Shown in pieces: positions 17,494-26,886 of a stretch of DNA of 64,000 nt. Source of the DNA: Bacteroidaceae bacterium (GTDB taxonomy: Bacteria; Bacteroidota; Bacteroidia; Bacteroidales; Bacteroidaceae); the NCBI GenBank assembly GCA_017507385.1, contig JAFWAX010000052.1, positions 1 to 64,000 of the forward strand, read 5' to 3'. How positions within the stretch are numbered: position 1 is the stretch's first letter; each line of letters starts with the position of its first letter. The notes beneath the pieces were generated by a model. It did not search any database, was not told the DNA's origin, and worked only from the letters and a program-made list of their open reading frames with translations. A program made the translations under genes and the position numbers.

Positions 17494-20343
17494 TTATTTA
17501 ACAAGAATTTTTTTACTCAAGCCATTAGCTCGAACAATGTAGAAGCCTGGAGTGAGAACCATGTTGGATGGCAGTTTACGACCTGTGATGCTGTAGAGGT
17601 CGAATTGTGATGCACCATTTACATGAACTTTGCCATTGACAATTCGTATCTGAAAGGATGATTTGTCTGTGGCATTGGCATTGCTGATGTTTGTAGGGGC
17701 AGAGCTTCCTTCTACATAAGTGGAAATGGCTATCCAACCCATTTGATCGCGGTAAGCGCTGTATTTGTCGAGACCAGAAGATGAGGATATTGTTTCCCCG
17801 TCCACTTCAATCTCGTGTTCAAGTATGCGTTTGATTTTCACTCCAGTTGTCCATGTTGTTCCGCTTTCGTCGTTTTGTGTGATGTTTGTACGGCGAAGCA
17901 TGCTCGCAACTGGATAGTTGTTGGTTTGGAGTGCTGTCAGCACGGTTGGCGAATAGAGCCGGAGCGGTTCTTCTGTGCCGTCTGCATAGAAGAAGTTTTC
18001 GCGCATGGTGACTCCATAGATTGGACTATCTGTTCCATGTCCTGCGGAAATGATGATTTCCTGTTCGCTATCTACAGTTCCGATACCTGGAGTGATGGCG
18101 AGGTATTGTACTTTTTGGGCAATAGCGACTTTGCGTGATGAAGCTTCTTCAGAATAGATGATGAACTTGAATCCAGTGTTGGTTACATCGAAGACTCTTG
18201 TGGTAAGCGATGTTTTGTTGGTACTGGATGTTGTATAGCTTGGATTGCGTATTTCTGCGAATACAACAGGGATAACTCCTTCTGGGAAAGGCTTTTGGAA
18301 AGTTACTTCAGTAATATCTGTCCATGGATTTGAGCTTGTGGCTTTGTTTGAAGTTACAACACCAACTTCGCAATTGAGGTCACCGAATTGGTGCAGTCCT
18401 TCTTGCAGAGCCAAAAAGGGCACTTCTTCTGTGCTGGAGAGGTTATCTTCTTTAGTTGTAACCCATGGCATGAATTGATAAACAAAGTTTGTTTTATTAT
18501 TCTTCACGATGCTGCCTGCGTAGAACTTGGTGTTTTTGTTGGTTGCTGCGCCAGTAAATACGCATGGAGTTTCGTCGAAAGTTCCTGAATAGTAGGTTGT
18601 TGTGGCTTCTGTGCTGCCTATAGTGAGCTTGCCGTATTGGAACTTGTCTGTTCCTTTGGCGGGGGCAACGTTGATGGTAACTTCTTCTGTCGTGATTTTT
18701 TTATTGTTGTGGGCAACTGCTTGGATTCGATAGATATAGGCTCCTGATTCACTTACAGTATCTGTATAGGCGTAAGAGATTCCTTCTGCACTATTCTTGT
18801 CTTTTGGTGTAATAGTGGCAATGGTCTTGAAAAGAGTCTCTTCTGGAAGTTTGCACTGCACATTTATGGTTTCGATAAGGTCTCCATTAGGGTCAGTCCA
18901 CTTGAGTGCAACAGTTTCTTTGGCGCGGTTGTATGTGCTGCTGAAATAAGAGAGACCTTCCAGACGAGTTTCTCTTGGAATAAACTCATTGGCAGGGTTG
19001 TAGCCCAAGCCAACATCCATGGTTGCATAAAACTTTCCTAAATCTGTTAAAGAATTGCCTTCATAAATATGGGCTGTCCTTTCGCTGTTCCAATAGGCAT
19101 AACGTTCAACGCATGTCATGCTATTGAGATTTTCCAATATACGTTGAGTGGTGGCAAGAACTTGAGCGTTGGTCACATTGTTTGCAAATGCACCATTGCT
19201 GTTCCATGAAGCACCCCAGATCCATTCTGATATCCAGATGGGGCGGTGCATGTTGGGGAACCAGTAATTTTTCAAGTGGTTGAAATTGCCTTCATCCCAA
19301 TACCCATGGGCATCTACGATGTCGCATCTCCATCCGCGAGCATCGATTGAATCAAGGAATGTCTTGATGAATCCTGTTCCGTTCCAGTAGTCGCTGCCAT
19401 CCCACGAAGCAGGAGAACAGAGACGCATGCCTGTACGCATGAGGTTTTGCCAGTTGTCAAGGATTGTTGAAAGTTCCTGCGGGTGATCGTCGCTTGGGTT
19501 TTTGGGCTCATTATTAGTTTTCATGTGGCAAGAACCCGTTACGCTTCCGCAGGTGGCAGAAGATGGCCAGTCTTCGTAGATGTGATTGGGCACCCATTCC
19601 GTGTCAGGAAGGTTGTTGGCATTGCCTTGAGCCCAGTCGTAGCACCATGATGTGTTCAGTGCCTGATTGGCGGCAAAGTCTCCGTTGCTTGCCAATCCTG
19701 CCTTGTGTGCGTTGAACCATTTGAAGATGCGGTAAGAAGTGATGCGCTGGTCAAGAATGCTGGGAAGTGTCTTGACTTCGAGGTCTTCCTGATCTGCGAT
19801 GAAGCATCGGCTGTATCCCCAGCCGCTTGTACCTATGGCGAAAGTAACCATGTATCCGCGCTTCAGTTTGAAAGAGCGAATCTGGTTGTTGAGCAATGAC
19901 GCATTAAGGGTCTTCATGTAGCCTCCGCTATGTCCTTCTGTGTAGTCGCTGCATGATTCGCCCCCAAAATTCTGTTCCGTGTAGCAAGTCAGTGGAGCCA
20001 TATCTTTGCCGTAAGGGAAGATGATGGTGCCACGTCCATACATTTTTACTTGACAGTTTTCGCCATCAATGGCTTTCTCTCCGTTGATGTAGATGTATGA
20101 CAACCAGTTGTTTATGACTTTGCTTGGTTTTGTCTGCGAGATGATGACTACGGCATGCTCTGTGTTTACGATGTCAATACTTCCTACCGTTGCAAATGGT
20201 TTCTCGTCTGTGATGATATAGTCAACATCTGTGGTTAGCTGTACAGATTCTGTCACTTGAGTAACCGTTATCTTTTCGTTGGCAGCATTGGTTATCATGC
20301 TGAAAGATAAGCATATTGCGGCTGTTAATAATTTGATTGTCAT
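17494..20343 (-). CDS. Secreted glycoside hydrolase, Asl1/GH128-like, with T9SS-type tail
   Basis: 949 residues. A signal peptide (about 1-20) is followed by an N-terminal beta-domain, then a catalytic domain (about 205-440) like the Asl1-type glycosyl hydrolases (GH128, endo-beta-1,3-glucanases). Candidate acid/base Glu is in TNNEPKNP (about 279) and nucleophile Glu in WISEWIWG (about 373), with DAHGYW between. After this come a fibronectin-like domain, a beta-domain resembling H-type lectins (about 670-760), and a C-terminal sorting-like tail (SITGRKLPSNMVLTPGFYIV). It is 28 bases downstream of the M64 peptidase gene. The exact GH family is probable, not certain. Confidence 0.8.
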   Translation of the reverse strand: MTIKLLTAAICLSFSMITNAANEKITVTQVTESVQLTTDVDYIITDEKPFATVGSIDIVNTEHAVVIISQTKPSKVINNWLSYIYINGEKAIDGENCQVKMYGRGTIIFPYGKDMAPLTCYTEQNFGGESCSDYTEGHSGGYMKTLNASLLNNQIRSFKLKRGYMVTFAIGTSGWGYSRCFIADQEDLEVKTLPSILDQRITSYRIFKWFNAHKAGLASNGDFAANQALNTSWCYDWAQGNANNLPDTEWVPNHIYEDWPSSATCGSVTGSCHMKTNNEPKNPSDDHPQELSTILDNWQNLMRTGMRLCSPASWDGSDYWNGTGFIKTFLDSIDARGWRCDIVDAHGYWDEGNFNHLKNYWFPNMHRPIWISEWIWGASWNSNGAFANNVTNAQVLATTQRILENLNSMTCVERYAYWNSERTAHIYEGNSLTDLGKFYATMDVGLGYNPANEFIPRETRLEGLSYFSSTYNRAKETVALKWTDPNGDLIETINVQCKLPEETLFKTIATITPKDKNSAEGISYAYTDTVSESGAYIYRIQAVAHNNKKITTEEVTINVAPAKGTDKFQYGKLTIGSTEATTTYYSGTFDETPCVFTGAATNKNTKFYAGSIVKNNKTNFVYQFMPWVTTKEDNLSSTEEVPFLALQEGLHQFGDLNCEVGVVTSNKATSSNPWTDITEVTFQKPFPEGVIPVVFAEIRNPSYTTSSTNKTSLTTRVFDVTNTGFKFIIYSEEASSRKVAIAQKVQYLAITPGIGTVDSEQEIIISAGHGTDSPIYGVTMRENFFYADGTEEPLRLYSPTVLTALQTNNYPVASMLRRTNITQNDESGTTWTTGVKIKRILEHEIEVDGETISSSSGLDKYSAYRDQMGWIAISTYVEGSSAPTNISNANATDKSSFQIRIVNGKVHVNGASQFDLYSITGRKLPSNMVLTPGFYIVRANGLSKKILVK

Positions 20344-20371
20344 AGGTCTTTCGGTTGTTTTTTTGTTTTTG

Positions 20372-21817
20372 TTATTTTGCGGTGTAGAAGTCAGTGATAC
20401 GCTGAATGGCTCTTGTGCATACAGGACAGAAGTCTTCCACTTCGTTGATTTTCATTCTGCATTCTTGAGCAGGACGGTAGCATCCTTTGCTTTGGTAGCC
20501 TGCTCCCTCAAATACTCCCACAATCTGTGTGCTCTTGTTGAGAATTTCCATAGCTTTCTTGTCGTTTTTATCAACAGTCTTGAAGTTAGGAACTTTGGGG
20601 TCAAGCGGTGTGGGAATAGGCTGTTTCTTTGGCATCATGTCAGCCCATTTTGAATCAAAATCTTTCAAGGTTGTGATGTTGGGTTCCCATGGCTCTGTGT
20701 CAGCAGGATACCATTCTGAAGTTTGGTCGTCGTAAGCATATTCGTCTGCTAATCCACCATAGCCATGTCCGAACTCATGTACAAAAACTTCCTTAAACGT
20801 GGGATGGTTGGTGGTTGAAACCGTTACTTGGTTGTAGATGCCACCTCCTCCATACGTGTCGGAGTTGACGAGAACGATGATGTGCTCGAATGGAACGCCT
20901 GAAAGAATGTCGTAGAGTTTGTGCATCTCCTGTGTCATGAGGTAGCGGTCTGAATAGAATGTGTCATAGTGGGTTCCTGCAGCGGTGCTGTTCCACACAC
21001 CCTCGTGAGGTACTGTCGGACCAGAACCTTGCGAAGGTGCAGCTACGGCTACTACGTTGAAGCGGTTCTTCAGAGACTTGAATGGCTCTCTCTCGAAAAG
21101 GGCGTCGGTTGCTCGCTGGCAATCGTGGTAGAACTTGCCCATCTGCTCCTGTGTGTATCCTTCAGCTACGATTGCCAAGTCGATGCAGTCTGTGATGTTC
21201 ACATCCTTGAATGGGTCGTATGCTGTGGCAACATAGTTGCGTCCTTTGCCGTTGCGCGGTTCGTTGCTTGCTGTCCATGTAGTTCCTTCTGTGGCAGTTT
21301 GCATACCCTTCCAGATATAGTGGAATGGAATGCCGTTTGTACCTACAGGCCTGATGAGGATGTCTTGAGGGTTGACGATATGGGTCATCTCTGCAACTAC
21401 TGCCTGATGATTGTCAGTGAGAGTGACCGTGATGTCTATCTCCTTCTTAGGGAAAGGAATATTGTAAGATGTTTCAAAAGCCTTGTCTATCTTGTTGGCT
21501 TCTTCTTGCAGAAGCCACTCCTGAAACAATGTTGAGAATGTGGTGACGTATATCACTTGTTGTGATGCGTGGTCTTTAACGGTCACTTGTCCGTTCCCGT
21601 TCAGGAATTTCTCTGCCAATCGACTTTTGCGGCCGGCCCATTTATCTTGTTTTTTTAAGCCTTCCAAATAAATGCTTTGTTTTTTGCTGTTGCCCGCGAA
21701 AATGTAGTCAAGTCTGAGAGTCGCATCTTCAAAATATTCGTCAAAGGTCTGTGCCTTCGCATGCGGACTGGCAATGTAGATTAAGGTGGTTAATAAAATA
21801 GCAGTAAGTTTTTTCAT
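20372..21817 (-). CDS. Secreted M64 (IgA-type) metallopeptidase
   Basis: 481 residues from ATG 21817 (MKKLTAILLTTLIYIASPHA), which gives a good signal peptide; an in-frame ATG 42 codons upstream overlaps the promoter and is rejected. An N-terminal beta-domain (about 20-160) precedes the peptidase domain, whose zinc motif is HEFGHGYGGLADEY (about 347-360). M64 enzymes include a Clostridium IgA peptidase and Bacteroides homologues; substrates here are unknown. First gene of the five-gene secreted-enzyme operon. Confidence 0.9.
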   Translation of the reverse strand: MKKLTAILLTTLIYIASPHAKAQTFDEYFEDATLRLDYIFAGNSKKQSIYLEGLKKQDKWAGRKSRLAEKFLNGNGQVTVKDHASQQVIYVTTFSTLFQEWLLQEEANKIDKAFETSYNIPFPKKEIDITVTLTDNHQAVVAEMTHIVNPQDILIRPVGTNGIPFHYIWKGMQTATEGTTWTASNEPRNGKGRNYVATAYDPFKDVNITDCIDLAIVAEGYTQEQMGKFYHDCQRATDALFEREPFKSLKNRFNVVAVAAPSQGSGPTVPHEGVWNSTAAGTHYDTFYSDRYLMTQEMHKLYDILSGVPFEHIIVLVNSDTYGGGGIYNQVTVSTTNHPTFKEVFVHEFGHGYGGLADEYAYDDQTSEWYPADTEPWEPNITTLKDFDSKWADMMPKKQPIPTPLDPKVPNFKTVDKNDKKAMEILNKSTQIVGVFEGAGYQSKGCYRPAQECRMKINEVEDFCPVCTRAIQRITDFYTAK

Positions 21818-21846
21818 GATAAGTATGTTTGTTATTTTCTGAATTG

Positions 21847-21854
21847 CAAAGATA
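21847..21854 (-). promoter_or_regulatory. Bacteroidetes -7 box for the secreted-enzyme operon
   Basis: TATCTTTG on the minus strand, about 30 bases before the M64 ATG. It supports transcription of the five genes down to 12839 from here. Confidence 0.6.
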
Positions 21855-21908
21855 CAAAAAAAAATAATGTGAAAGAATTTTACTTGTTTTTCTTCCACAT
21901 TATTTATA

Positions 21909-22080
21909 TAATTAACGTGAATTCGCTGGATTCTTATCATCATCTTGATTGCTATGATGGCAGAATAATAACAAATAATTAACCGTACCCCTCGGGTGCG
22001 ATTTTATAGAAAGGCGCATTTCTGCTTGGTCTTCAGCATGAGTTCAATAATTGGGGACATAAGCTGATTCGTCGAACTCG
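21909..22080. repeat. Composite intergenic repeat with inverted terminal motifs
   Basis: In the 21855-22085 gap. The left edge is AATTAACGTGAATTCGCTGG. The right edge, 22063-22079, reads GCTGATTCGTCGAACTC, inverse of the motif at 33175-33191 with two mismatches in 17. Between them is one copy (21984-22000) of the CGTACCCCTCGGGTGCG unit that forms triplets at 24990 and 39185. No ORF is supported here. Confidence 0.6.
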
Positions 22081-22085
22081 CTTGA

Positions 22086-24917
22086 TTATTTCCATTTCTC
22101 TTGCAGAAATTGCCCAGTGTAGCTATATGCGCACCGGGCTATTTCCTCAGGAGTGCCTGTTGCCACCACATTGCCGCCTGCTTGTCCACCTTCAGGCCCA
22201 AGGTCTATGATGTGGTCTGCGCATTTGATGATGTCCATGTTATGTTCGATGATGATGACGGTGTGCCCACGCATGATTAGCGCATTGAAGGCATGTAGCA
22301 GTTTCTGGATGTCGTGAAAATGCAGTCCTGTTGTAGGTTCGTCAAAAATGAACATCGTGGGTTTTGCTCTTTCTTGGCTGAGGTAGTATGCAAGTTTGAT
22401 GCGCTGATTTTCTCCGCCGGATAGGGTGGAGGAAGTTTGGCCTAATTTGATATAGCCTAGACTAACCTCTTGCAATGGCTTCAATTTATCCACAATATTC
22501 TTTTGTTTGTGTTGGGTGAAGAAATCAATAGCTTGCTGAATGGTCATGTCAAGCATTTCATAGGCATTGACGCCCTCGTACCTCACCTCCAGGATTTCAT
22601 TCTTGAATCGTTTGCCATGGCATTGCTCGCACTCTAATATGAGGTCGTTCATGAATTGCATCTCAATTCTGACAGTTCCTTCGCCTTTGCATTCTTCGCA
22701 TCTGCCACCTTCCGTATTGAAAGAGAAATAGGCAGGTGTATAACCGAACTGTTTGGCAAGTTGCTGATTGGCAAATAATTTGCGAATCTCGTCCCATGCG
22801 CCGATATAGGTTGCTGGATTGGAACGAGAAGATGTTCCAATAGGATTTTGGTTGATGAAGTCGATATGTTTTACCATGTCAAGATCGCCTTCTATGCTTG
22901 AGAACAGCCCAGGCTTTTCAGCTGTTTCCCCCAGTTGCCGCTTCATGGCAAGATAGAGTATGTCTCTTACCAATGTGGACTTTCCTGACCCCGATACCCC
23001 AGTCACGCAAGTCATTGCATTAAGCGGGAATTTTACGTCTATCCCTTTGAGATTATTGGCACGTGCATTCTTTACGCAGATGTAGTTGTTCCATGGGCGT
23101 CGGCTGGCAGGAATGCTGATGGTCTCTTTCCCCGTGAGATAATCCAGTGTGTGAGAAGTGGTGTCTGATGTGTGCTTTTCTTGGAGGGTTAGCGGTGGGC
23201 CCGCATACATGATTTCTCCGCCCCATTGCCCAGCGTCTGGACCAATATCGATAATGTAGTCGGCAGCCCTCATTATTTCTTCGTCGTGTTCCACAACTAT
23301 CACGGTATTGCCCAGTTTCTGTAATTGTCTCAGTACATGAATCAGCCGCTGAGTGTCGCGCGAATGCAAACCGATGCTCGGTTCGTCAAGAATGTACATG
23401 CTGCCCACCAATGATGAGCCTAAACTGGTGGCGAGATTGATGCGCTGGCTCTCTCCTCCTGACAATGAGTTGCTTAGGCGAGATAACGTCAAATAGCTCA
23501 GTCCTACATCCATTAAAAACTTTAGCCTGCTTTTAATCTCTATCAATATTCGTCCTGCAACTTTCTCCTCTTGTTTTGTCACTTTTAGTTTGCGGAAAAA
23601 CTCATCCAGCTCATTTACAGTTAATTCGCAAAGCTCAGTGATGCTTTTCCCGCCAATCTTTACGTATTCTGCCTCCTTTTTCAATCTCCTTCCGTGACAC
23701 GTTGGACATGATGTTTTTCCTCTGTAGCGTGCAAGCATTACTCGATACTGGATTTTGTGCTGATTTTCTTTCAACATGCGGAAAAATTCATCAATACAAA
23801 TAGACACATTTCCCCATTCATTTACTTCAGGTACCCCATGCCATAGGAGGTCTTTTTCTTTCTCTGTCAATTGGTTGTAAGGTGTAAAAATAGGGAATCC
23901 GTATCTTTCAGCGTTGCGTACAAATTCTCTCTTCCATTCCGACATTTTTTCACCCTTCCAGCACACGACTGCACCATCATAGACGGATAGGTCTGGGTCA
24001 GGGATGACCATGCTCTCGTCAATGCCGATAATCTTTCCGTATCCTTCACACTCGGGGCAAGCGCCCACGGGCGAATTGAACGAAAACATCTGGTCTGTGG
24101 GTTCTTCAAATGTTATGCCATCTGCTTCAAATCTCAACGAGAACTCTTCTGTTTTTCCATCCTCAAATTTTAGAATGCACTTTCCGTCACCTTCATACAT
24201 GGCGGTGTTTGCGGAATCTGCCAGACGATTAATTGTTGTCTTTTCGTTCGAGATTTTTAGGCGGTCAATGATTAGGTTTATATTCAGATTGTCGGACGTG
24301 GATTCCATGGCCAGGAAATCGGTAATCCTCATCATTTCGCTATTTACTTCAATCCTCTGAAATCCAGTCTTGTAATTGATGTCCAGCTGTTCATTCAAAG
24401 ACCGTCCATTCCTTGTTACCAGCGGTGTCATTACTATCAGACGTTCACCTTCCTGATGCTCTTGCATGGAACGGATGATGTCGTCTGTTGTATGTTTTTT
24501 CACTTCCTTTCCGCTGATGGGCGAGAACGTCCTTCCTATTCTGGCATACAGCATTCTCAGATAGTCATAAATCTCAGTACTTGTGCCCACTGTTGAGCGT
24601 GGATTCCTGCTGCTTACTTTCTGTTCGATGGCAATAGCTGGCGAAATGCCTTCGATGAAATCGCATTCGGGCTTTGCCATCCTGCCTAAAAACTGTCTTG
24701 CATACGTTGACAGGCTTTCTACGTATCTGCGTTGCCCTTCAGCATAGAGTGTGTCGAATGCCAGTGACGATTTCCCGCTGCCCGATACGCCCGTGATAAC
24801 CACCAGCTTGTTGTGCGGAATCTTTACGTCAACATCTTTCAGGTTGTTGACTCTTGCTCCCCTTATGCTGATGTAATCTTTCAAATCTGCATATTTCTTT
24901 GTTATTCTTGTAGTCAT
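22086..24917 (-). CDS. uvrA: Excinuclease ABC subunit A
   Basis: 943 residues, full length. Damage recognition subunit of nucleotide excision repair, a DNA-binding ABC ATPase. Two ATP sites are seen: GVSGSGKSSLAFDTLY (near 40) and GVSGSGKSTLVRDILY (near 635), with signature motifs LSGGESQRINLA and LSGGENQRIKLA. Cys pairs of the zinc modules appear in CPECEGYG, CPTCHGRR and CEECKGEGT. A promoter box ends 5 bases before the ATG, so the mRNA is probably leaderless. Confidence 0.97.
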   Translation of the reverse strand: MTTRITKKYADLKDYISIRGARVNNLKDVDVKIPHNKLVVITGVSGSGKSSLAFDTLYAEGQRRYVESLSTYARQFLGRMAKPECDFIEGISPAIAIEQKVSSRNPRSTVGTSTEIYDYLRMLYARIGRTFSPISGKEVKKHTTDDIIRSMQEHQEGERLIVMTPLVTRNGRSLNEQLDINYKTGFQRIEVNSEMMRITDFLAMESTSDNLNINLIIDRLKISNEKTTINRLADSANTAMYEGDGKCILKFEDGKTEEFSLRFEADGITFEEPTDQMFSFNSPVGACPECEGYGKIIGIDESMVIPDPDLSVYDGAVVCWKGEKMSEWKREFVRNAERYGFPIFTPYNQLTEKEKDLLWHGVPEVNEWGNVSICIDEFFRMLKENQHKIQYRVMLARYRGKTSCPTCHGRRLKKEAEYVKIGGKSITELCELTVNELDEFFRKLKVTKQEEKVAGRILIEIKSRLKFLMDVGLSYLTLSRLSNSLSGGESQRINLATSLGSSLVGSMYILDEPSIGLHSRDTQRLIHVLRQLQKLGNTVIVVEHDEEIMRAADYIIDIGPDAGQWGGEIMYAGPPLTLQEKHTSDTTSHTLDYLTGKETISIPASRRPWNNYICVKNARANNLKGIDVKFPLNAMTCVTGVSGSGKSTLVRDILYLAMKRQLGETAEKPGLFSSIEGDLDMVKHIDFINQNPIGTSSRSNPATYIGAWDEIRKLFANQQLAKQFGYTPAYFSFNTEGGRCEECKGEGTVRIEMQFMNDLILECEQCHGKRFKNEILEVRYEGVNAYEMLDMTIQQAIDFFTQHKQKNIVDKLKPLQEVSLGYIKLGQTSSTLSGGENQRIKLAYYLSQERAKPTMFIFDEPTTGLHFHDIQKLLHAFNALIMRGHTVIIIEHNMDIIKCADHIIDLGPEGGQAGGNVVATGTPEEIARCAYSYTGQFLQEKWK

Positions 24918-24922
24918 GGTGG

Positions 24923-24930
24923 CAAAGTTA
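24923..24930 (-). promoter_or_regulatory. -7 box placing uvrA transcript start at its ATG
   Basis: On the minus strand TAACTTTG is followed by CCACC and then ATG. With the usual spacing the transcript would begin at or next to the A of the start codon. Confidence 0.6.
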
Positions 24931-24989
24931 AGGAAAAAATATGGGATGGGCGAATAAAAGATGAGAAAGATATATTTATTGGAAGAAAG

Positions 24990-25052
24990 CGCACCCCTCG
25001 GGTACGCCGTGGTGGACCCGAGGGGTGCGAGATGCCGTACCCGAGGGGTACG
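24990..25052. repeat. Triplet of a 17-bp CCCCTCGGG palindromic unit
   Basis: Units at 24990-25006 (CGCACCCCTCGGGTACG), 25013-25029 (inverse, one end varied) and 25036-25052 (CGTACCCGAGGGGTACG, inverse orientation). It lies in the 24931-25085 gap between pyrF and uvrA and may serve as the pyrF terminator. The order (+,-,-) and spacing match the 39185 locus. Confidence 0.85.
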
Positions 25053-25085
25053 CTTATTGTATATAAAGATTTTGGGAAACTTCGA

Positions 25086-25910
25086 TTAGTTTTTCGGAGG
25101 CAAGAGCTGAGCCATTTGTAACGCAACTTTTTTAGCTTCTTCTGATGCGACGTTGGCGAAGTTTTCGGTGCTGTCAGCATAAATAATGGCGCGTGAAGAA
25201 TTGACAATGAGTCCACACTCGGGAGTCATGCCGTATTTGCATACGTCTTCAAGACTTCCGCCTTGCGCACCGACGCCTGGCACCAGAAGGAAATGATTGG
25301 GGACAATTTTACGGATGTCTTCAAACATTTTGCCTTGTGTTGCTCCCACAACATACATCATGTTGTCTGCGTTTCCCCATTCTTGACTTTTGCGGAGTAC
25401 TTTTTCAAAGAGGCGTTCTCCCTCTGTGTCTGCCGTGAGTTGGAAATCGTGGCTTCCCTTGTTGGAAGTGAGCGCAAGGAGAATGACCCACTTGCCCTTG
25501 TACTGCAGGAAGGGCGTAACGCTGTCTTCACCCATGTAGGGAGCGACTGTAAGGGAATGGATGTTCATCTCTTCGAAGAAAGTGCGGGCATACATGGCGC
25601 TGGTGTTGCCAATGTCACCGCGTTTGGCATCGGCGATGATGAAGTGGTTGGGGTAGTTCTCGTTGAGATACGTGATGGTCTTCTCAAAAGAAATCCAGCC
25701 TTTTACGCCCATGCTTTCGTAAAAAGCGAGATTGGGTTTGTAAGCTACGCAGTAAGGCGCTGTGGCATCGATGATGGCTTTGTTAAAGGAGAAGATGGGG
25801 TCTTCCTCCTTCAGCAGATGTTGTGGTATTTTCTTGATGTCGGTGTCGAGTCCTACGCAGAGGAATGTTTTTTTCTCGAAAATCTGTTCGATGAGTTCTT
25901 GGCGTGTCAT
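25086..25910 (-). CDS. pyrF: Orotidine 5'-phosphate decarboxylase (type 2)
   Basis: 274 residues, the length of the longer type 2 enzymes. Final step of UMP synthesis, decarboxylating [17 protein letters not shown] opens the barrel and the catalytic Lys/Asp cluster is in [25 protein letters not shown] and the Arg in [11 protein letters not shown] bind phosphate. It follows the DNA methylase gene by 9 bases and ends the purM-prfA-methylase-pyrF run. Confidence 0.95.
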   Translation of the reverse strand: MTRQELIEQIFEKKTFLCVGLDTDIKKIPQHLLKEEDPIFSFNKAIIDATAPYCVAYKPNLAFYESMGVKGWISFEKTITYLNENYPNHFIIADAKRGDIGNTSAMYARTFFEEMNIHSLTVAPYMGEDSVTPFLQYKGKWVILLALTSNKGSHDFQLTADTEGERLFEKVLRKSQEWGNADNMMYVVGATQGKMFEDIRKIVPNHFLLVPGVGAQGGSLEDVCKYGMTPECGLIVNSSRAIIYADSTENFANVASEEAKKVALQMAQLLPPKN

Positions 25911-25919
25911 GATTGATGT

Positions 25920-26873
25920 TTATTTTTTAGGAGATTGATATTTCATTTGTAGGTTTGAAGTGTTTCTTTCCCAAAAAGTACCGTCAGTGTATCCCTGGAT
26001 GTCGGCGTCTTTTTCGGCTAAGAAGAGGCGCTTTTCGGCCCAGCAGCAATATTCGGTGTTAATCTCTATGCCACAGTAGCGGCGCTTGAGTTTTTTTGCG
26101 ACAACGCAACTGGTTCCGCTTCCGAGGAATGGATCAAAGATGATGTCATTCTCTTTGGACGAAGCCAGAATTAATTTGGCATATAGTTTTTCTGGCTTTT
26201 GGGTCGGATGCTCTGTGTTTTCTGGCATAGACCAGAAGGGAATGCTGATGTCATCCCAGAAGTTGGATGGATACGTTGTCCTGAATTTCCCGAGGGGGGT
26301 ATCTTCCCAATCCTTGGGCTGGTTGTCTGTCTTGTATGGGGCGATGACTTTGCGGCGCAGTTTGACGTTTTCAACGTTGAAATAGTAGTGTTTAGGGTCT
26401 TTTACTGCAAACCAAATGTCTTCCATCCCATTTTTCCAGTTGTTGGCAGCTCCTCGCCCTTTTTCACGTTGCCATGTAATGCGGTTGATAATGTGAAGAT
26501 GCTCTGAGAGCACTTGCTGCAGAGCAGAGGTGCTTCGCCAATCACCGCAAAGATAAAGAGAGCCTGTTGGCTTGAGCTTTGCCACGACATCGGGCATCCA
26601 TCCTCTTAGGTAGTCAATATATGCTTGCTCTGTTCTGGCAGAGAATGTCGTTCCGTGGAAATCTTTTGTGAGGTTATAGGGTGGGTCTATGATGATGAGG
26701 TCGGCAAATAGGTCTGGTATGAAAGGCAATGCTTTTTTTGTGTCGGCATTGATGACTTTATTGATGGTGTCGATGCCAAAGGAAAGGTCTGACTCGGATA
26801 GCAGGCGGGTCTTGTAGTCAGCTCGCTCTTTTTCTGTCAGAGTCAGGGTCCGATTCCTTGGTGCCTTTGCCAT
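25920..26873 (-). CDS. Site-specific DNA methyltransferase (N6-adenine or N4-cytosine), beta-class order
   Basis: 317 residues. The catalytic motif IIDPPYNLTKDFHGTTF (DPPY, about 65) comes before the SAM-binding FDPFLGSGTSCVVAKK (about 245), the order of the beta class in the N6/N4 methylase family. DPPY favours adenine methylation. No restriction endonuclease gene adjoins it: the neighbours are prfA (13 bases upstream) and pyrF (9 bases downstream). It is therefore probably an orphan methylase with a regulatory or housekeeping role (inference). Its recognition sequence cannot be told from here. Confidence 0.88.
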   Translation of the reverse strand: MAKAPRNRTLTLTEKERADYKTRLLSESDLSFGIDTINKVINADTKKALPFIPDLFADLIIIDPPYNLTKDFHGTTFSARTEQAYIDYLRGWMPDVVAKLKPTGSLYLCGDWRSTSALQQVLSEHLHIINRITWQREKGRGAANNWKNGMEDIWFAVKDPKHYYFNVENVKLRRKVIAPYKTDNQPKDWEDTPLGKFRTTYPSNFWDDISIPFWSMPENTEHPTQKPEKLYAKLILASSKENDIIFDPFLGSGTSCVVAKKLKRRYCGIEINTEYCCWAEKRLFLAEKDADIQGYTDGTFWERNTSNLQMKYQSPKK

Positions 26874-26886
26874 GGTTGTGCGTCTT

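Noticed and set aside
24990-25052. Three spaced repeats as a CRISPR array
   Set aside because: Units are 17 bp, alternate in orientation, have spacers of 6 bp and no cas genes are near.
25263-25916. 217-codon open frame antisense to pyrF
   Set aside because: pyrF has all catalytic motifs; the reverse frame has no recognisable features.
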